A stretch of DNA of 64,000 nucleotides, from contig NZ_LHOX01000009.1 in NCBI RefSeq assembly GCF_001297065.1, forward strand, positions 32,096-96,095, read 5' to 3'. Positions 41,012 through 49,802 of the stretch are shown here, in pieces. How positions within the stretch are numbered: position 1 is the first letter of the stretch; every line of letters begins with the position of its first letter. This DNA is from Enterococcus sp. RIT-PI-f (GTDB lineage: Bacteria > Bacillota > Bacilli > Lactobacillales > Enterococcaceae). A program made the position numbers and the translations under genes. The notes beneath the pieces are model-generated. The model saw nothing but the letters and a program-made list of their open reading frames with translations. It searched no databases and had not been told where the DNA came from.

Positions 41012-42226
41012 TTAAATCAATGTTTCGGTTAGTTTTTGCTGCGCTTGGATCTCTGCGTGGACTTTACTTGGCAGTCCCCATAGTTTGATGAAGCCAATCG
41101 CTGCATGTTGATCAAACGTATCTGCAGACGTATACGTCGCTAAGTTTTCATCATATAGACTGTTTTCTGATTTCCGACCTTCACAAATGACATTGCCTTT
41201 GAATAATTTCAAACGCACGATGCCGTTGACGTAGACTTGCGTGCTCTTCAAGAAAGCAATCAAGGCATCAGTGATTGGGTTGAACCACAAGCCGTCATAA
41301 ATGATTTGGGCCAATTGCTGTTCGATGATTGGTTTGAAATGTGCCAACTCACGGACAAAGACCAAATCTTCCAATTCTTTATGGGCGGTCATCAAGGTGA
41401 TGGCCCCTGGACATTCGTAGACTTCCCGCGATTTGATGCCCACCAAACGGTTTTCGATATGATCGATCCGGCCAATCCCATGTTCACCAGCCATTCGATT
41501 CAACTTCAAAATCAATTCAGCCAAATTCAAGGTTTCACCATCGATCGCTGTCGGTACGCCTTGATCAAACGTAATCTCAACGATGGTTGGCACGTCAGGT
41601 GTGTCTTCCAATTCTTGTGTGATGGCATAAGCCCCTTTAGGCGGTGTTGCCCACGGATCTTCTAAGACGCCGCATTCGCACGCGCGGCCCCACAAGTTTT
41701 GGTCGATTGAGTAAGGATTGTCTAAATCAGCAGGGATCGGCACCCCTTTTTCTGCGGCATACGCAATCTCTTCTTCACGGGACCATTTCCATTCCCGGAC
41801 AGGAGCGATGACTTTCAAATGCGGTGCCAAAGCTGAGATCGCCACTTCAAAACGTACTTGGTCGTTGCCTTTGCCAGTACAACCATGGGCAACTGTCGTC
41901 GCGCCAGTGGCCAAAGCCAATTCAACCAATTTTTTGGCAATCAATGGTCGAGACAAAGCGGATACTAACGGATAAGAGTTTTCATAGAAAGTATTGCCTT
42001 GCAAAGCAATCAAGGCGTAATCTTGCGCAAATTCTTCGCGGGCATCGATGGCATAGGATTCGATGGCACCAACTTCTAAAGCTTTATTCTTGATCGACTC
42101 GGTGTCGCGGCCTTCGCCAATGTCCAAACAACAAGCGACCACGTCATAGCCTTGATCCGTTAACCATTTAATTGAGACAGAGGTATCTAAGCCTCCAGAA
42201 TAAGCCAAAATTACTTTTTCTTTCAT
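41012..42226 (-). CDS. argG: Argininosuccinate synthase
   Basis: ATP-dependent condensation of citrulline and aspartate to argininosuccinate. It starts with the N-type ATP pyrophosphatase loop [15 protein letters not shown] and carries [13 protein letters not shown] near residue 117 and SIDQNLWGR near residue 172. Length of 404 residues matches the family. AAAGGAG is placed before the ATG at 42226. It heads an argG-argH operon, and an ARG-box-like sequence lies about 80 nt upstream. Confidence 0.97.
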   Translation of the reverse strand: MKEKVILAYSGGLDTSVSIKWLTDQGYDVVACCLDIGEGRDTESIKNKALEVGAIESYAIDAREEFAQDYALIALQGNTFYENSYPLVSALSRPLIAKKLVELALATGATTVAHGCTGKGNDQVRFEVAISALAPHLKVIAPVREWKWSREEEIAYAAEKGVPIPADLDNPYSIDQNLWGRACECGVLEDPWATPPKGAYAITQELEDTPDVPTIVEITFDQGVPTAIDGETLNLAELILKLNRMAGEHGIGRIDHIENRLVGIKSREVYECPGAITLMTAHKELEDLVFVRELAHFKPIIEQQLAQIIYDGLWFNPITDALIAFLKSTQVYVNGIVRLKLFKGNVICEGRKSENSLYDENLATYTSADTFDQHAAIGFIKLWGLPSKVHAEIQAQQKLTETLI

Positions 42227-42306
42227 ATTTATGAACTCCTTTTCTCGGTTGTATTCAAGTAATTGAAGTTATCTTAACAGAATAAAAATAGAAAATCAAG
42301 CATTAA

Positions 42307-42359
42307 ATTAAATATTTATACATAAAATGATGTTGAATTCATCTTTTATACGTAAAATT
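42307..42359 (-). promoter_or_regulatory. Candidate ArgR operator region upstream of argG
   Basis: On the minus strand, 42324-42307 reads TATGTATAAATATTTAAT and matches the ARG-box pattern (WNTGNATWWWWATNCANW) at all but one fixed position. A related 15-bp element (TTTATACGTAAAATT on the plus strand at 42345) lies exactly 30 bp from the matching part of the first (42315), consistent with cooperative hexamer binding. Confidence 0.6.
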
Positions 42360-42521
42360 GTGAGTGCAGATGAAAGGTCTGCATAGTCATGGTCAATTTA
42401 TTATATACACTAAATTCGATTGAATATGCAATTTTGTGAATGGCTGATAGGGAGAAATAAACATGGAGGAATATCAGGAGAAAGCGGTGAAAGAAAATTT
42501 TTGAAAACACGTGGAAATACG

Positions 42522-42550
42522 TTGACATTAGGCATCTAAGAGGGTATTAT
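42522..42550 (+). promoter_or_regulatory. rplM-rpsI promoter
   Basis: TTGACA (42522-42527) and TATTAT (42545-42550) with a 17-bp spacer. Confidence 0.9.
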
Positions 42551-42556
42551 GTTAGA

Positions 42557-42637
42557 TGGTATTGTTTGCCCCACAAGAGCCCCGGAAACTCAAGTGTATG
42601 TCAAACATTCGTGAAATTGAATTGGAGGAAAAAAATC
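42557..42637 (+). ncRNA. rplM leader, position of the L13 autoregulatory leader
   Basis: The 80-nt leader between promoter and RBS can fold with GTTTG (42564-42568) pairing with CAAAC (42602-42606) and an inner GAG/CTC helix. Firmicutes carry a ribosomal protein L13 leader at this position; I could not verify the covariance model match. Confidence 0.45.
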
Positions 42638-43081
42638 GTGCGTACAACATATATGGCCAAACCAGGCGAAGTAGAACGTAAATGGTACGTAGTAGATGCA
42701 ACAGATGTTCCTATGGGTCGTCTTTCAGCAGTCGTAGCATCTATCTTACGTGGTAAAAATAAACCAACATTCACACCTAACGTGGATACAGGCGATTTCG
42801 TAATCGTCATTAATGCAGAACAAATCAAATTAACAGGTAACAAAGCAAGCGATAAAATTTATTACCGTCACTCAAATTACCCAGGAGGATTGAAATCAAT
42901 CTCTGCTGGTGAATTACGTGCTAAAAATTCTCGTCGTTTGATCGAAACTTCTGTTAAAGGCATGCTTCCTAAAAACACTTTAGGCCGTAAACAAGGAATG
43001 AAACTTCATGTTTATGCTGGCGCTGAACACCCACATGCTGCTCAACAACCAGAAGTATTGGATATCACAAACTTAATCTAA
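42638..43081 (+). CDS. rplM: 50S ribosomal protein L13
   Basis: Ribosomal protein of the large subunit, 147 residues. The sequence begins [23 protein letters not shown] and includes the L13 signature [31 protein letters not shown]. The start is the GTG at 42638 with GGAGG 10 nt upstream; an upstream in-frame ATG at 42566 would add a non-conserved extension that lies in the leader. It is followed by rpsI after 20 nt, the conserved pair. Confidence 0.97.
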   Translation: MRTTYMAKPGEVERKWYVVDATDVPMGRLSAVVASILRGKNKPTFTPNVDTGDFVIVINAEQIKLTGNKASDKIYYRHSNYPGGLKSISAGELRAKNSRRLIETSVKGMLPKNTLGRKQGMKLHVYAGAEHPHAAQQPEVLDITNLI

Positions 43082-43101
43082 TTAATTAGGAGGGAATTTC
43101 A

Positions 43102-43494
43102 TTGGCACAAGCTCAATATATCGGCACTGGCCGTCGTAAAAATGCAGTAGCCCGCGTACGTTTAGTACCAGGTACTGGTAAAATTACTGTTAACAAAAAA
43201 GATGTTGAAGAATACATCCCACACGCAGACTTGCGTGAAGTTATCAACCAACCATTCGGCGTTACAGAAACTAAAGGTTCTTATGATGTTTTTGTAAACG
43301 TAAATGGTGGTGGATATGCTGGACAATCAGGTGCAATCCGTCATGGTATCGCACGTGCATTGTTAGAAGTAGATCCTGACTTCCGTCTAGCGCTTAAACG
43401 TGCTGGCTTGCTTACACGTGACGCTCGTATGGTTGAACGTAAAAAACCAGGTCTTAAAAAAGCGCGTAAAGCTTCACAGTTCTCAAAACGTTAA
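43102..43494 (+). CDS. rpsI: 30S ribosomal protein S9
   Basis: Small-subunit protein whose C-terminal tail reaches the P-site tRNA. The 130-residue product ends in the universally conserved [17 protein letters not shown]. It starts with TTG at 43102 after GGAGGG. The last 16 codons and the bases just beyond the stop appear again, diverged, at 52902-52956, on the far side of the restriction island. The 3' end of rpsI is a known integration site for mobile elements in streptococci. Confidence 0.97.
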   Translation: MAQAQYIGTGRRKNAVARVRLVPGTGKITVNKKDVEEYIPHADLREVINQPFGVTETKGSYDVFVNVNGGGYAGQSGAIRHGIARALLEVDPDFRLALKRAGLLTRDARMVERKKPGLKKARKASQFSKR

Positions 43495-43501
43495 TCTTTT
43501 T
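43447..43501 (+). repeat. Left copy of rpsI 3'-end repeat
   Basis: Last 16 codons of rpsI plus seven bases. It matches 52902-52956 at 48 of 55 positions without gaps. Possible attachment-site half of the adjoining island. Confidence 0.85.
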
Positions 43502-43516
43502 TATATCAAAGATTTC

Positions 43517-43552
43517 AAGACACTTTCTCATTCTGAGAAGGTGTCTTTTTTG
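43517..43552 (+). terminator. rpsI terminator
   Basis: AAGACAC-TTTCTCA pairs with TGAGAA-GGTGTCTT (one mismatch), followed by a T-run. Confidence 0.9.
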
Positions 43553-43719
43553 TTTAGTCATGTAAAGGTGATGTTAGTATTTTTCCTATTTATAATCTAG
43601 TCTAAGCACTACATTAGATTATATCGCAAAGCTCTTACCTTGGTTCTCTTTTATAGATATTGTGTATTCAATTTAGTCGGAATAGGTGGAATTTGATTAG
43701 CTAATATTTTTTATTTTTT

Positions 43720-43737
43720 GAAATATAGTAATATTTC
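43720..43737. promoter_or_regulatory. Operator-like inverted repeat, upstream copy
   Basis: GAAATAT-AGTA-ATATTTC, perfect 7-4-7 inverted repeat ending 2 bp before the -35 of the restriction operon promoter. The same arms recur at 43789-43806. Confidence 0.7.
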
Positions 43738-43739
43738 CG

Positions 43740-43768
43740 TTGACAATTTATCGAGTAAAGCTTATGAT
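43740..43768 (+). promoter_or_regulatory. Promoter of the restriction-modification operon
   Basis: TTGACA (43740-43745) and TATGAT (43763-43768) separated by 17 bp, 88 nt before the first gene. Confidence 0.82.
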
Positions 43769-43788
43769 TTGAAATGTAGAAATATAAG

Positions 43789-43806
43789 GAAATATGATGA
43801 TATTTC
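43789..43806. promoter_or_regulatory. Operator-like inverted repeat, downstream copy
   Basis: GAAATAT-GATG-ATATTTC with the same arms and the same 4-bp spacer length as 43720-43737. It lies in the leader, so a bound protein could block transcription. Confidence 0.7.
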
Positions 43807-43856
43807 AAAAAATGTAGAAGATGATTTAAATTTATGCTTCAAAGGAGGTAATATTA

Positions 43857-44435
43857 ATGGAAATGATGAAACTTTCTGAGTTTGTTGAGTTTATTCAGGG
43901 TATTAATCCATCGAGAGCTGAGAAACAATTTGGAAATCAAGAAATTAATTATTATGGACAGGCTTCATTTGATGAGGATTATAGAAACCATAATGAAGCA
44001 ACACAAGAAGAAAAGAAAAATGATGTATTTGATAGTGAAGTTTCTTTAAATAGAGGGAATGTTGTTATCAGTAACTCTTTGCAGCGAGCAACGTTAGTAA
44101 GTGAAAAACATGTTGGAAAAGTACTCTCTTTAAATTTTACAAAAGTAAAATTCAAGAACGAGGCTATAGATAGACGTTACTTTCTTTATTTATTTAATAG
44201 TCACAAGGAGGTTCAACGTCAAAAAGAGCGTGAACTTCAAGGTACGGGGCCAATTTTAAGACTAACAAAACAATCTTTAGAGCAACTTGTTATTCCAATT
44301 GTTCCATTAACAGAGCAAAAACGAATTGGATTGATTTATATAGAATCATTAAAACTACAAACCAAGCTAAGCGAGTATGCACAATTATTAGAGCAATTTA
44401 CAGGAACAATGTTAGAAAACACTTTGGAGGGATAG
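43857..44435 (+). CDS. Half-size type I restriction specificity-like protein
   Basis: A 192-residue protein resembling one half of an HsdS subunit: an N-terminal target-recognition-like domain (LSEFVEFIQGINPSRAEKQF, then NRGNVVISNSLQRATLVSE) and a C-terminal helical conserved region (LTEQKRIGLIYIESLKLQTKLSEYAQLLEQF). A complete two-domain HsdS is encoded further on in the same operon. AAAGGAGGT is 7 nt from the ATG, so it is well translated. Possible roles are an alternative specificity subunit acting as a dimer, or a modulator of the complex; neither can be read from sequence. Only 4 nt separate it from hsdR. Confidence 0.75.
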   Translation: MEMMKLSEFVEFIQGINPSRAEKQFGNQEINYYGQASFDEDYRNHNEATQEEKKNDVFDSEVSLNRGNVVISNSLQRATLVSEKHVGKVLSLNFTKVKFKNEAIDRRYFLYLFNSHKEVQRQKERELQGTGPILRLTKQSLEQLVIPIVPLTEQKRIGLIYIESLKLQTKLSEYAQLLEQFTGTMLENTLEG

Positions 44436-44439
44436 GCGC

Positions 44440-47400
44440 ATGGGAAAACAATTCAGCATAAAAAGTCAATCTGAATTAAAGTTTGAGCAAGAAGTCGTAG
44501 ATCATCTAACAAAAATTGGTGGCGTTAAACAATGGGATTACAAAAAAGAAATTAGAACTACAGAACAACTATGGGATAACTTTAAGGGAATTCTAGAACA
44601 GAATAATCAAGCCCGTCTGGATAGTCCTTTGTCTACAACAGAATTTAATCAAGTAAAAAAAATCATTACTAACATTAATTCTCCTTATCAAGCTGGCCAA
44701 TTTTTATATGGTGTAAATGGTGTCTCCGAAATTGAAGTTGATCTTGATGATGGAAAACATGTATTTTTGACTGTTTTCGATCAAGCACAAGTTGGGGGAG
44801 GAAATACAGTCTATCAAGTTGTTAACCAAATTCAACGTCCGAAAGTTGTAGATGGCAAGCCCAATCGTCGGTTTGACATTACGCTTCTAATTAACGGTTT
44901 ACCTATAATTCAAATTGAATTGAAAAAAGCCTTACACAATGCATCAGAAGCTTTAAATCAAATGGAACAATATATTTCTGAGAAACAATTTAGTGGGATT
45001 TTTTCCACCCTACAAATACTCATAGCAATGACGCCATTTGATATTCGTTACATGGCAAATACCACTTTGCAAAACTTTAATCGTGCATTTGCTTTCAATT
45101 GGCAAGATGAAGAAACGGCTCACCCAGTACGATCATGGAAACTATTTGCGGATAAAGTATTGTCTATTCCTATGGCCCATGATCTATCTACTCGATATAT
45201 GGTTTTGGATGGTACAAAGAACAAAGAAAGTATCAAGGTCATGCGCCCATATCAAGTCTACGCCACAAAACGAGTACTCGACAAAGTCAGAAAATTCGAT
45301 TTTAAGTATGATGATGGCAAGCTAGGTTATATTTGGCACACGACAGGTTCAGGTAAAACAATTACCAGTTTTAAAACTGCTTGGTTAGCGAGTCGTTTAT
45401 CGAATGTACAAAAAGTTGTGTTCTTAGTAGATAGGATTGCATTAACGAATCAAACAGTAGATGCGTATAGGGCGTATGATCCAATTGCTGGATTTGAAGG
45501 TAAAACTGGTGTTGTAAGCGATACAGCGAATATTTCTGATTTGCATGGTAAGCTCACCAAAAAAAGTGACAAAAACATTATTGTGACAAGTATTCAAAAA
45601 ATGTCTCGATATGTAACAAGAGATAGCTTTAAATCTATAGCTGAGAATGTCTTATTCATTGTCGATGAAGCGCATCGGTCAACTGGGGACGGAACTAAAA
45701 ATGAAGGAATGCTAGAATCAATTCGAAAGGCTTTTCCTAGTTCTGCTTGGGTCGGTTATACAGGAACACCTAAATTTCCTGAAACGCGAGAAATTTTCGG
45801 CGACTTGATACATGCGTATACGATTAAAGAAGCGATTGCAGATAAAAATGTTTTGGGATTTAAGGTGGAGTTTAAAGAAACAATTGAAGCACCAAAAGAT
45901 CCCACAGAAGAAGAGATTGATGATAATCTTCGTGGAAGTGTATATGATAACAGTCCTGAGCATGTAGAACTTGTTGTTGAAAATATTTTTGACAATTGGA
46001 AAGAACGCTCCAATAATCGAAAATACAATGCGTTATTTACGGTACATGTGGGAGGAAATCGAGCTAGTACGCCTCGAGCCATGGAGTATTTTGATAAATT
46101 TATGGAAGAAAACAATAAGCGATCAGTTGATGAACAGATTAAAGTTGCTATTAGTTTTTCGGTAGATACGTCAAATAGTAATCGTCAGTTAAAAACAAAT
46201 GAAAATCTCCACCGAGCAATTCAAGCCTACAACATACTGTTTGGTACAGCATTTGATATGGCGACAGTTAAGTCATACACAGAGGACTTAGCAAGGCGAT
46301 TGAATAAAACCGCTGATGATGGGAATTACTTAGATTTGGTCATTGTCGTGGATCAATTACTAACGGGCTTCGATGCACCTGAGCTAAATACACTATATAT
46401 TGATCGTACTTTAAAAGGTGGGAATCTGATTCAGGCATATTCACGTACGAATCGGATTCATGATAGAGATGCAAAACCACAAGGAAATATTGTGAATTAT
46501 CGTTGGCCGGTTCAAAATGAATACGAAATGAATAAGTCCTTTGCTATTTATTCAAATCGAGATTCCGCAGCGGAGCAGCTTACGCTGGATGAATTAAAGA
46601 AAGACAATGAAGAATCGGGAATTCTCTCAAAATCATTTGGTAAAATTGAAGAAGAAACCAAAGAAGTCATTCAAAAATTAGCTAAATTAACAGATGAATT
46701 TATTCAATTACCACCGAGTGAAAAAGCGCAAGAAGAAGTTTTTGAAGGGTTAAAGGAATATAATCGTTTGTTAAATCAATTGAAGCAATTTACTGAAGAT
46801 GATGAGAAAAATCCTGTTTCTGTTTATGATGAACCGGAACTATTTTATGACCGCTTAGGAATTACAGAGGGTCAAGAGGTTATGCTGACAACAGTACTTG
46901 CGAATGAGTTGCGTGAACGCCGTGCCCAAATCGAAAATATTGATATTTCTCAAGTCAATTTAGAGATGGTGCATATTCACGATGTGACGATCAATTATGA
47001 TTATCTGATTGAATTAATCGCACGAATGGCAGATGAAGTCCATGAGGACAAAATGGATCAAGCTGAACTGACAAAAAGTGAGATCGATGTTGAGATTGCC
47101 AAATCGGATAGCGATAAGGAAATTACGAAAGTTCGTAATTTTGTTTCCAAAATCCTTACAAAGGAATTCATCTTTGATAAGTATCCGGCTCCTAGAGATG
47201 TTGAAGAAATGAATCAGGCGATGGAACAATCTCAAAAAGATAGCAATATCAAACTATATACAGAATTTGTTCGTACATGGGGATTGGATAATAGCGTGAA
47301 GCCAAAAGATTTAGCCAAATTAATTTCACGGCATCGAGTTGGTCAAGAAGATATGGATAAGCAAGGTGAACTCACAGCAATGATGAACGATGCAAGAACA

Positions 47401-47514
47401 GATTATAAAGAAATTGCGGCAGAAGAAGTGGCGAGTCTTTCATGGGTCAAGTATCGAATTGAATTTCGTAAAGCTTTCTATCAGATGGCGGACGAGATTA
47501 AGAAAGGGGAGTAA
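44440..47514 (+). CDS. hsdR: Type I restriction enzyme, R subunit
   Basis: DNA translocase and nuclease subunit of the type I complex, 1024 residues. The N-terminal PD-(D/E)xK nuclease is seen in RRFDITLLINGLPIIQIELKKAL (about residues 145-168). The superfamily 2 motor follows with HTTGSGKTITSFKTAW near residue 305, VDEAHRS near 408, YTGTPKF near 436 and VVDQLLTGFDAPELNTLYIDR near 635. A helical C-terminal region for assembly ends the protein. It is preceded by the half HsdS gene and followed by rhuM after 6 nt. AT-rich relative to the flanking ribosomal genes, consistent with horizontal origin. Confidence 0.96.
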   Translation: MGKQFSIKSQSELKFEQEVVDHLTKIGGVKQWDYKKEIRTTEQLWDNFKGILEQNNQARLDSPLSTTEFNQVKKIITNINSPYQAGQFLYGVNGVSEIEVDLDDGKHVFLTVFDQAQVGGGNTVYQVVNQIQRPKVVDGKPNRRFDITLLINGLPIIQIELKKALHNASEALNQMEQYISEKQFSGIFSTLQILIAMTPFDIRYMANTTLQNFNRAFAFNWQDEETAHPVRSWKLFADKVLSIPMAHDLSTRYMVLDGTKNKESIKVMRPYQVYATKRVLDKVRKFDFKYDDGKLGYIWHTTGSGKTITSFKTAWLASRLSNVQKVVFLVDRIALTNQTVDAYRAYDPIAGFEGKTGVVSDTANISDLHGKLTKKSDKNIIVTSIQKMSRYVTRDSFKSIAENVLFIVDEAHRSTGDGTKNEGMLESIRKAFPSSAWVGYTGTPKFPETREIFGDLIHAYTIKEAIADKNVLGFKVEFKETIEAPKDPTEEEIDDNLRGSVYDNSPEHVELVVENIFDNWKERSNNRKYNALFTVHVGGNRASTPRAMEYFDKFMEENNKRSVDEQIKVAISFSVDTSNSNRQLKTNENLHRAIQAYNILFGTAFDMATVKSYTEDLARRLNKTADDGNYLDLVIVVDQLLTGFDAPELNTLYIDRTLKGGNLIQAYSRTNRIHDRDAKPQGNIVNYRWPVQNEYEMNKSFAIYSNRDSAAEQLTLDELKKDNEESGILSKSFGKIEEETKEVIQKLAKLTDEFIQLPPSEKAQEEVFEGLKEYNRLLNQLKQFTEDDEKNPVSVYDEPELFYDRLGITEGQEVMLTTVLANELRERRAQIENIDISQVNLEMVHIHDVTINYDYLIELIARMADEVHEDKMDQAELTKSEIDVEIAKSDSDKEITKVRNFVSKILTKEFIFDKYPAPRDVEEMNQAMEQSQKDSNIKLYTEFVRTWGLDNSVKPKDLAKLISRHRVGQEDMDKQGELTAMMNDARTDYKEIAAEEVASLSWVKYRIEFRKAFYQMADEIKKGE

Positions 47515-47520
47515 GCTCTA

Positions 47521-48513
47521 TTGAATGAAATTCAGTTTTTAATTTATGAGGATAGTGACAAAATCGAAGTGCTTATTCGAGAAGAGTCAATTTGGGCAAC
47601 GCAAAAGACTATTTCACAACTTTTTGATGTTGGGGTGCCAGCAATTAGCAAGCATTTAAAAAATATATTTGAGTCTGGTGAATTGGAGGAGGATCGAACT
47701 GTTTCCAAAATGGAAATAGTTCGAAATGAAGGTAGTAGAGAAGTAAAAAGAGAAACGACATTTTACAATTTAGACGTTATTATCTCTATTGGTTACCGAG
47801 TTAATTCTCAAAAAGCAACAAAATTTCGAATTTGGGCAACAGACGTTTTGAAAGACTATATTCAAAAGGGCTTCAAAATTGACGTAGAGCGAATGAAACA
47901 AGGTGAGAATGCTTTTGGAAAGGATTACTTCCGAGAGTTATTAGAAACGGTTCGCTCAATTCGTGCCAGTGAACGGAGAATTTGGCAACAAATTACCGAT
48001 GTATTTGCAGAAATCTCTTATGATTATGACAAAAACTCTGAAATTACGAAGCAGTTTTATGCGACGGTACAAAATAAATTTCATTTTGCGATTACTGGAA
48101 AAACGGCAGCGGAGATTGTTTATGATAGTGCAGACAAAACAAAAGAGAACATGGGGCTCACGAATTGGAAAAACTCACCAGATGGAAGAATCTTACAGTC
48201 AGATGTATCGGTTGCTAAAAATTATTTCTCAGAAAAACAAATTCGCAGCCTTGAACGGAATGTATCTGCTTATTTTGATTACGTTGAACGATTATTGGAA
48301 GATGAAACACTTCTAGGTATGGAAGATTTTGCCAAAAGTATAGATGAATTTCTCACATTTAATCGTTATCAAATCCTTGATGGAAACGGAAAAATCAGCA
48401 GTAAAGAGGCTAAAAGAAAAGCAGTTGATGAGTACAAGGAATTTAACAAACATCAGCATATCATTTCTGATTTTGATAAGGAGATAACGAAGATTGAAGG
48501 AGAGTTAAATTGA
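47521..48513 (+). CDS. RhuM family protein
   Basis: A 330-residue member of the RhuM (virulence RhuM) family, often found within or beside restriction operons and on genomic islands; its biochemical role is not established. The N-terminal region contains a winged-helix-like segment (ESIWATQKTISQLFDVGVPAISKHLKNIFESGEL), followed by the conserved TTFYNLDVIISIGYRVNS and FRIWATDVLKDYIQKGF, and the C-terminal LTFNRYQILDGNGKISSKEAKRKA. It starts at TTG 47521 immediately after hsdR and overlaps hsdS by 4 nt (TTGA), so it is fully embedded in the operon. It is a candidate for the regulator of the inverted repeats at the promoter. Confidence 0.85.
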   Translation: MNEIQFLIYEDSDKIEVLIREESIWATQKTISQLFDVGVPAISKHLKNIFESGELEEDRTVSKMEIVRNEGSREVKRETTFYNLDVIISIGYRVNSQKATKFRIWATDVLKDYIQKGFKIDVERMKQGENAFGKDYFRELLETVRSIRASERRIWQQITDVFAEISYDYDKNSEITKQFYATVQNKFHFAITGKTAAEIVYDSADKTKENMGLTNWKNSPDGRILQSDVSVAKNYFSEKQIRSLERNVSAYFDYVERLLEDETLLGMEDFAKSIDEFLTFNRYQILDGNGKISSKEAKRKAVDEYKEFNKHQHIISDFDKEITKIEGELN

Positions 48514-49787
48514 GTAATGAAATAACAAATGAACCTGAAATTCGATTTGTTGGATATGAGGGAGATTGGGAACGGCGTAAGTTTACCGACTACTTTAATT
48601 TTCCTGTATCTACTAATTCATTATCACGGGCAATGTTGAATTATAATAATGGAGAAATTAAGAATATTCACTACGGAGATATTTTAATTAAATATTCTAC
48701 TATTCTAAATGTTAAAGAAGACGAGATTCCATATATCACTGGAGGAGAGTTAGAAAAATATAAATCTAATTTATTAGAGAATCAAGATTTAATTTTTGCA
48801 GATGCAGCTGAAGATGAGAGTGTCGGAAAAGCTGTTGAAGTTAGTGGAATCACAAATGAGAATCTTGTATCAGGGCTCCATACTATAGTTGCAAGAGCTA
48901 AAGGAGAAAAAGATTCCTTTTTTTGGGGATATTATATCAACTCAGATATTTACCACAGACAACTTTTAAGATTGATGCAAGGATCTAAAGTATCGGCAAT
49001 CAGCAAAGGAAATCTACAAAAAACTAATGTCTCATTTCCAAATCGAATGAAAGAACAACAAAAAGTCGGTGCCTTCTTCAAGAAACTTGACGACACTATC
49101 GCTCTTCATCAGCATGAGCTGGATCTGTTAGAGCAAATAAAACAAACTTATTTACAAAAAATGTTTCCTAAAACAGGTGAAGATAAACCAGAAATTCGTT
49201 TTGCTGGATTTACTGACGCTTGGGAACAGCGTAAGTTGTCTGAAATTATTAATCTAATTGGAGGAAATGCGTTTAGTAGTAGTAGTGCAACTGAAGAAGG
49301 CATCCCATGGTTAAAGATAGCTAATGTTGGTAAAAACGGGATAAACTGGAATGTTCAAACATTTTTACCATTAGAATATTGGGAAATTCACTCTGATTAT
49401 CAGCTATTACCTGGTGACTATGTAATGGCATTGACACGACCTATTTTAAATCATACTTTGAAAATAGGGATGGTTGATAAACAAGCACTATTAAATCAGC
49501 GAGTAGCCAAATTATTTTTTATTATAAATAAGGAATTTACATTTCAACTTCTTCAAAGGAGAAGCATAGTAGATAAAATCGAAAATGAATTAGCTGGAAC
49601 TGATCCTCCAAATCTAGGAAGTAAAAACTTAACTAATATTGATGTCATGATAACTAATAACAAATATGAAGCGAAAAGAATCGGAAATTTTTTTTGTAAA
49701 TTCGATAATACTATTACCCTTCATCAGCGTAAGTTGGATTCACTAAAAGAAATGAAAAAAACATTGTTACAAAAAATGTTTGTCTAA
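48510..49787 (+). CDS. hsdS: Type I restriction enzyme, specificity subunit
   Basis: Determines the DNA target of the methylase and nuclease. The 425-residue protein has two target recognition domains (about residues 20-190 and 235-395), each introduced by the same motif, PEIRF-G(Y/F)-D-WE-RK, and followed by a helical spacer with LHQ-LD-L--K-T-LQKMF. The repeated modules are also similar at DNA level (48531-48587 with 49186-49241; about 49091-49170 with 49704-49784), allowing exchange of recognition domains by recombination. Starts at TTG 48510, overlapping rhuM. hsdM follows 15 nt after the stop. Confidence 0.93.
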   Translation: MSNEITNEPEIRFVGYEGDWERRKFTDYFNFPVSTNSLSRAMLNYNNGEIKNIHYGDILIKYSTILNVKEDEIPYITGGELEKYKSNLLENQDLIFADAAEDESVGKAVEVSGITNENLVSGLHTIVARAKGEKDSFFWGYYINSDIYHRQLLRLMQGSKVSAISKGNLQKTNVSFPNRMKEQQKVGAFFKKLDDTIALHQHELDLLEQIKQTYLQKMFPKTGEDKPEIRFAGFTDAWEQRKLSEIINLIGGNAFSSSSATEEGIPWLKIANVGKNGINWNVQTFLPLEYWEIHSDYQLLPGDYVMALTRPILNHTLKIGMVDKQALLNQRVAKLFFIINKEFTFQLLQRRSIVDKIENELAGTDPPNLGSKNLTNIDVMITNNKYEAKRIGNFFCKFDNTITLHQRKLDSLKEMKKTLLQKMFV

Positions 49788-49802
49788 AAGGAGAGAAAAT
49801 AA

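Larger units (their letters stand above)
42227..42637. other. argG-rplM divergent intergenic region
   Basis: 411 bp. It contains an ARG-box candidate (42307-42324) with a related second copy (42345-42359), the rplM promoter (42522-42550) and the rplM leader (42557-42637). The rest is AT-rich, with no gene seen. Confidence 0.7.
43553..43856. other. Intergenic region at the left edge of the restriction island
   Basis: Very AT-rich. It holds the island promoter and two identical inverted repeats around it; the first 165 bases show no gene. Confidence 0.7.
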
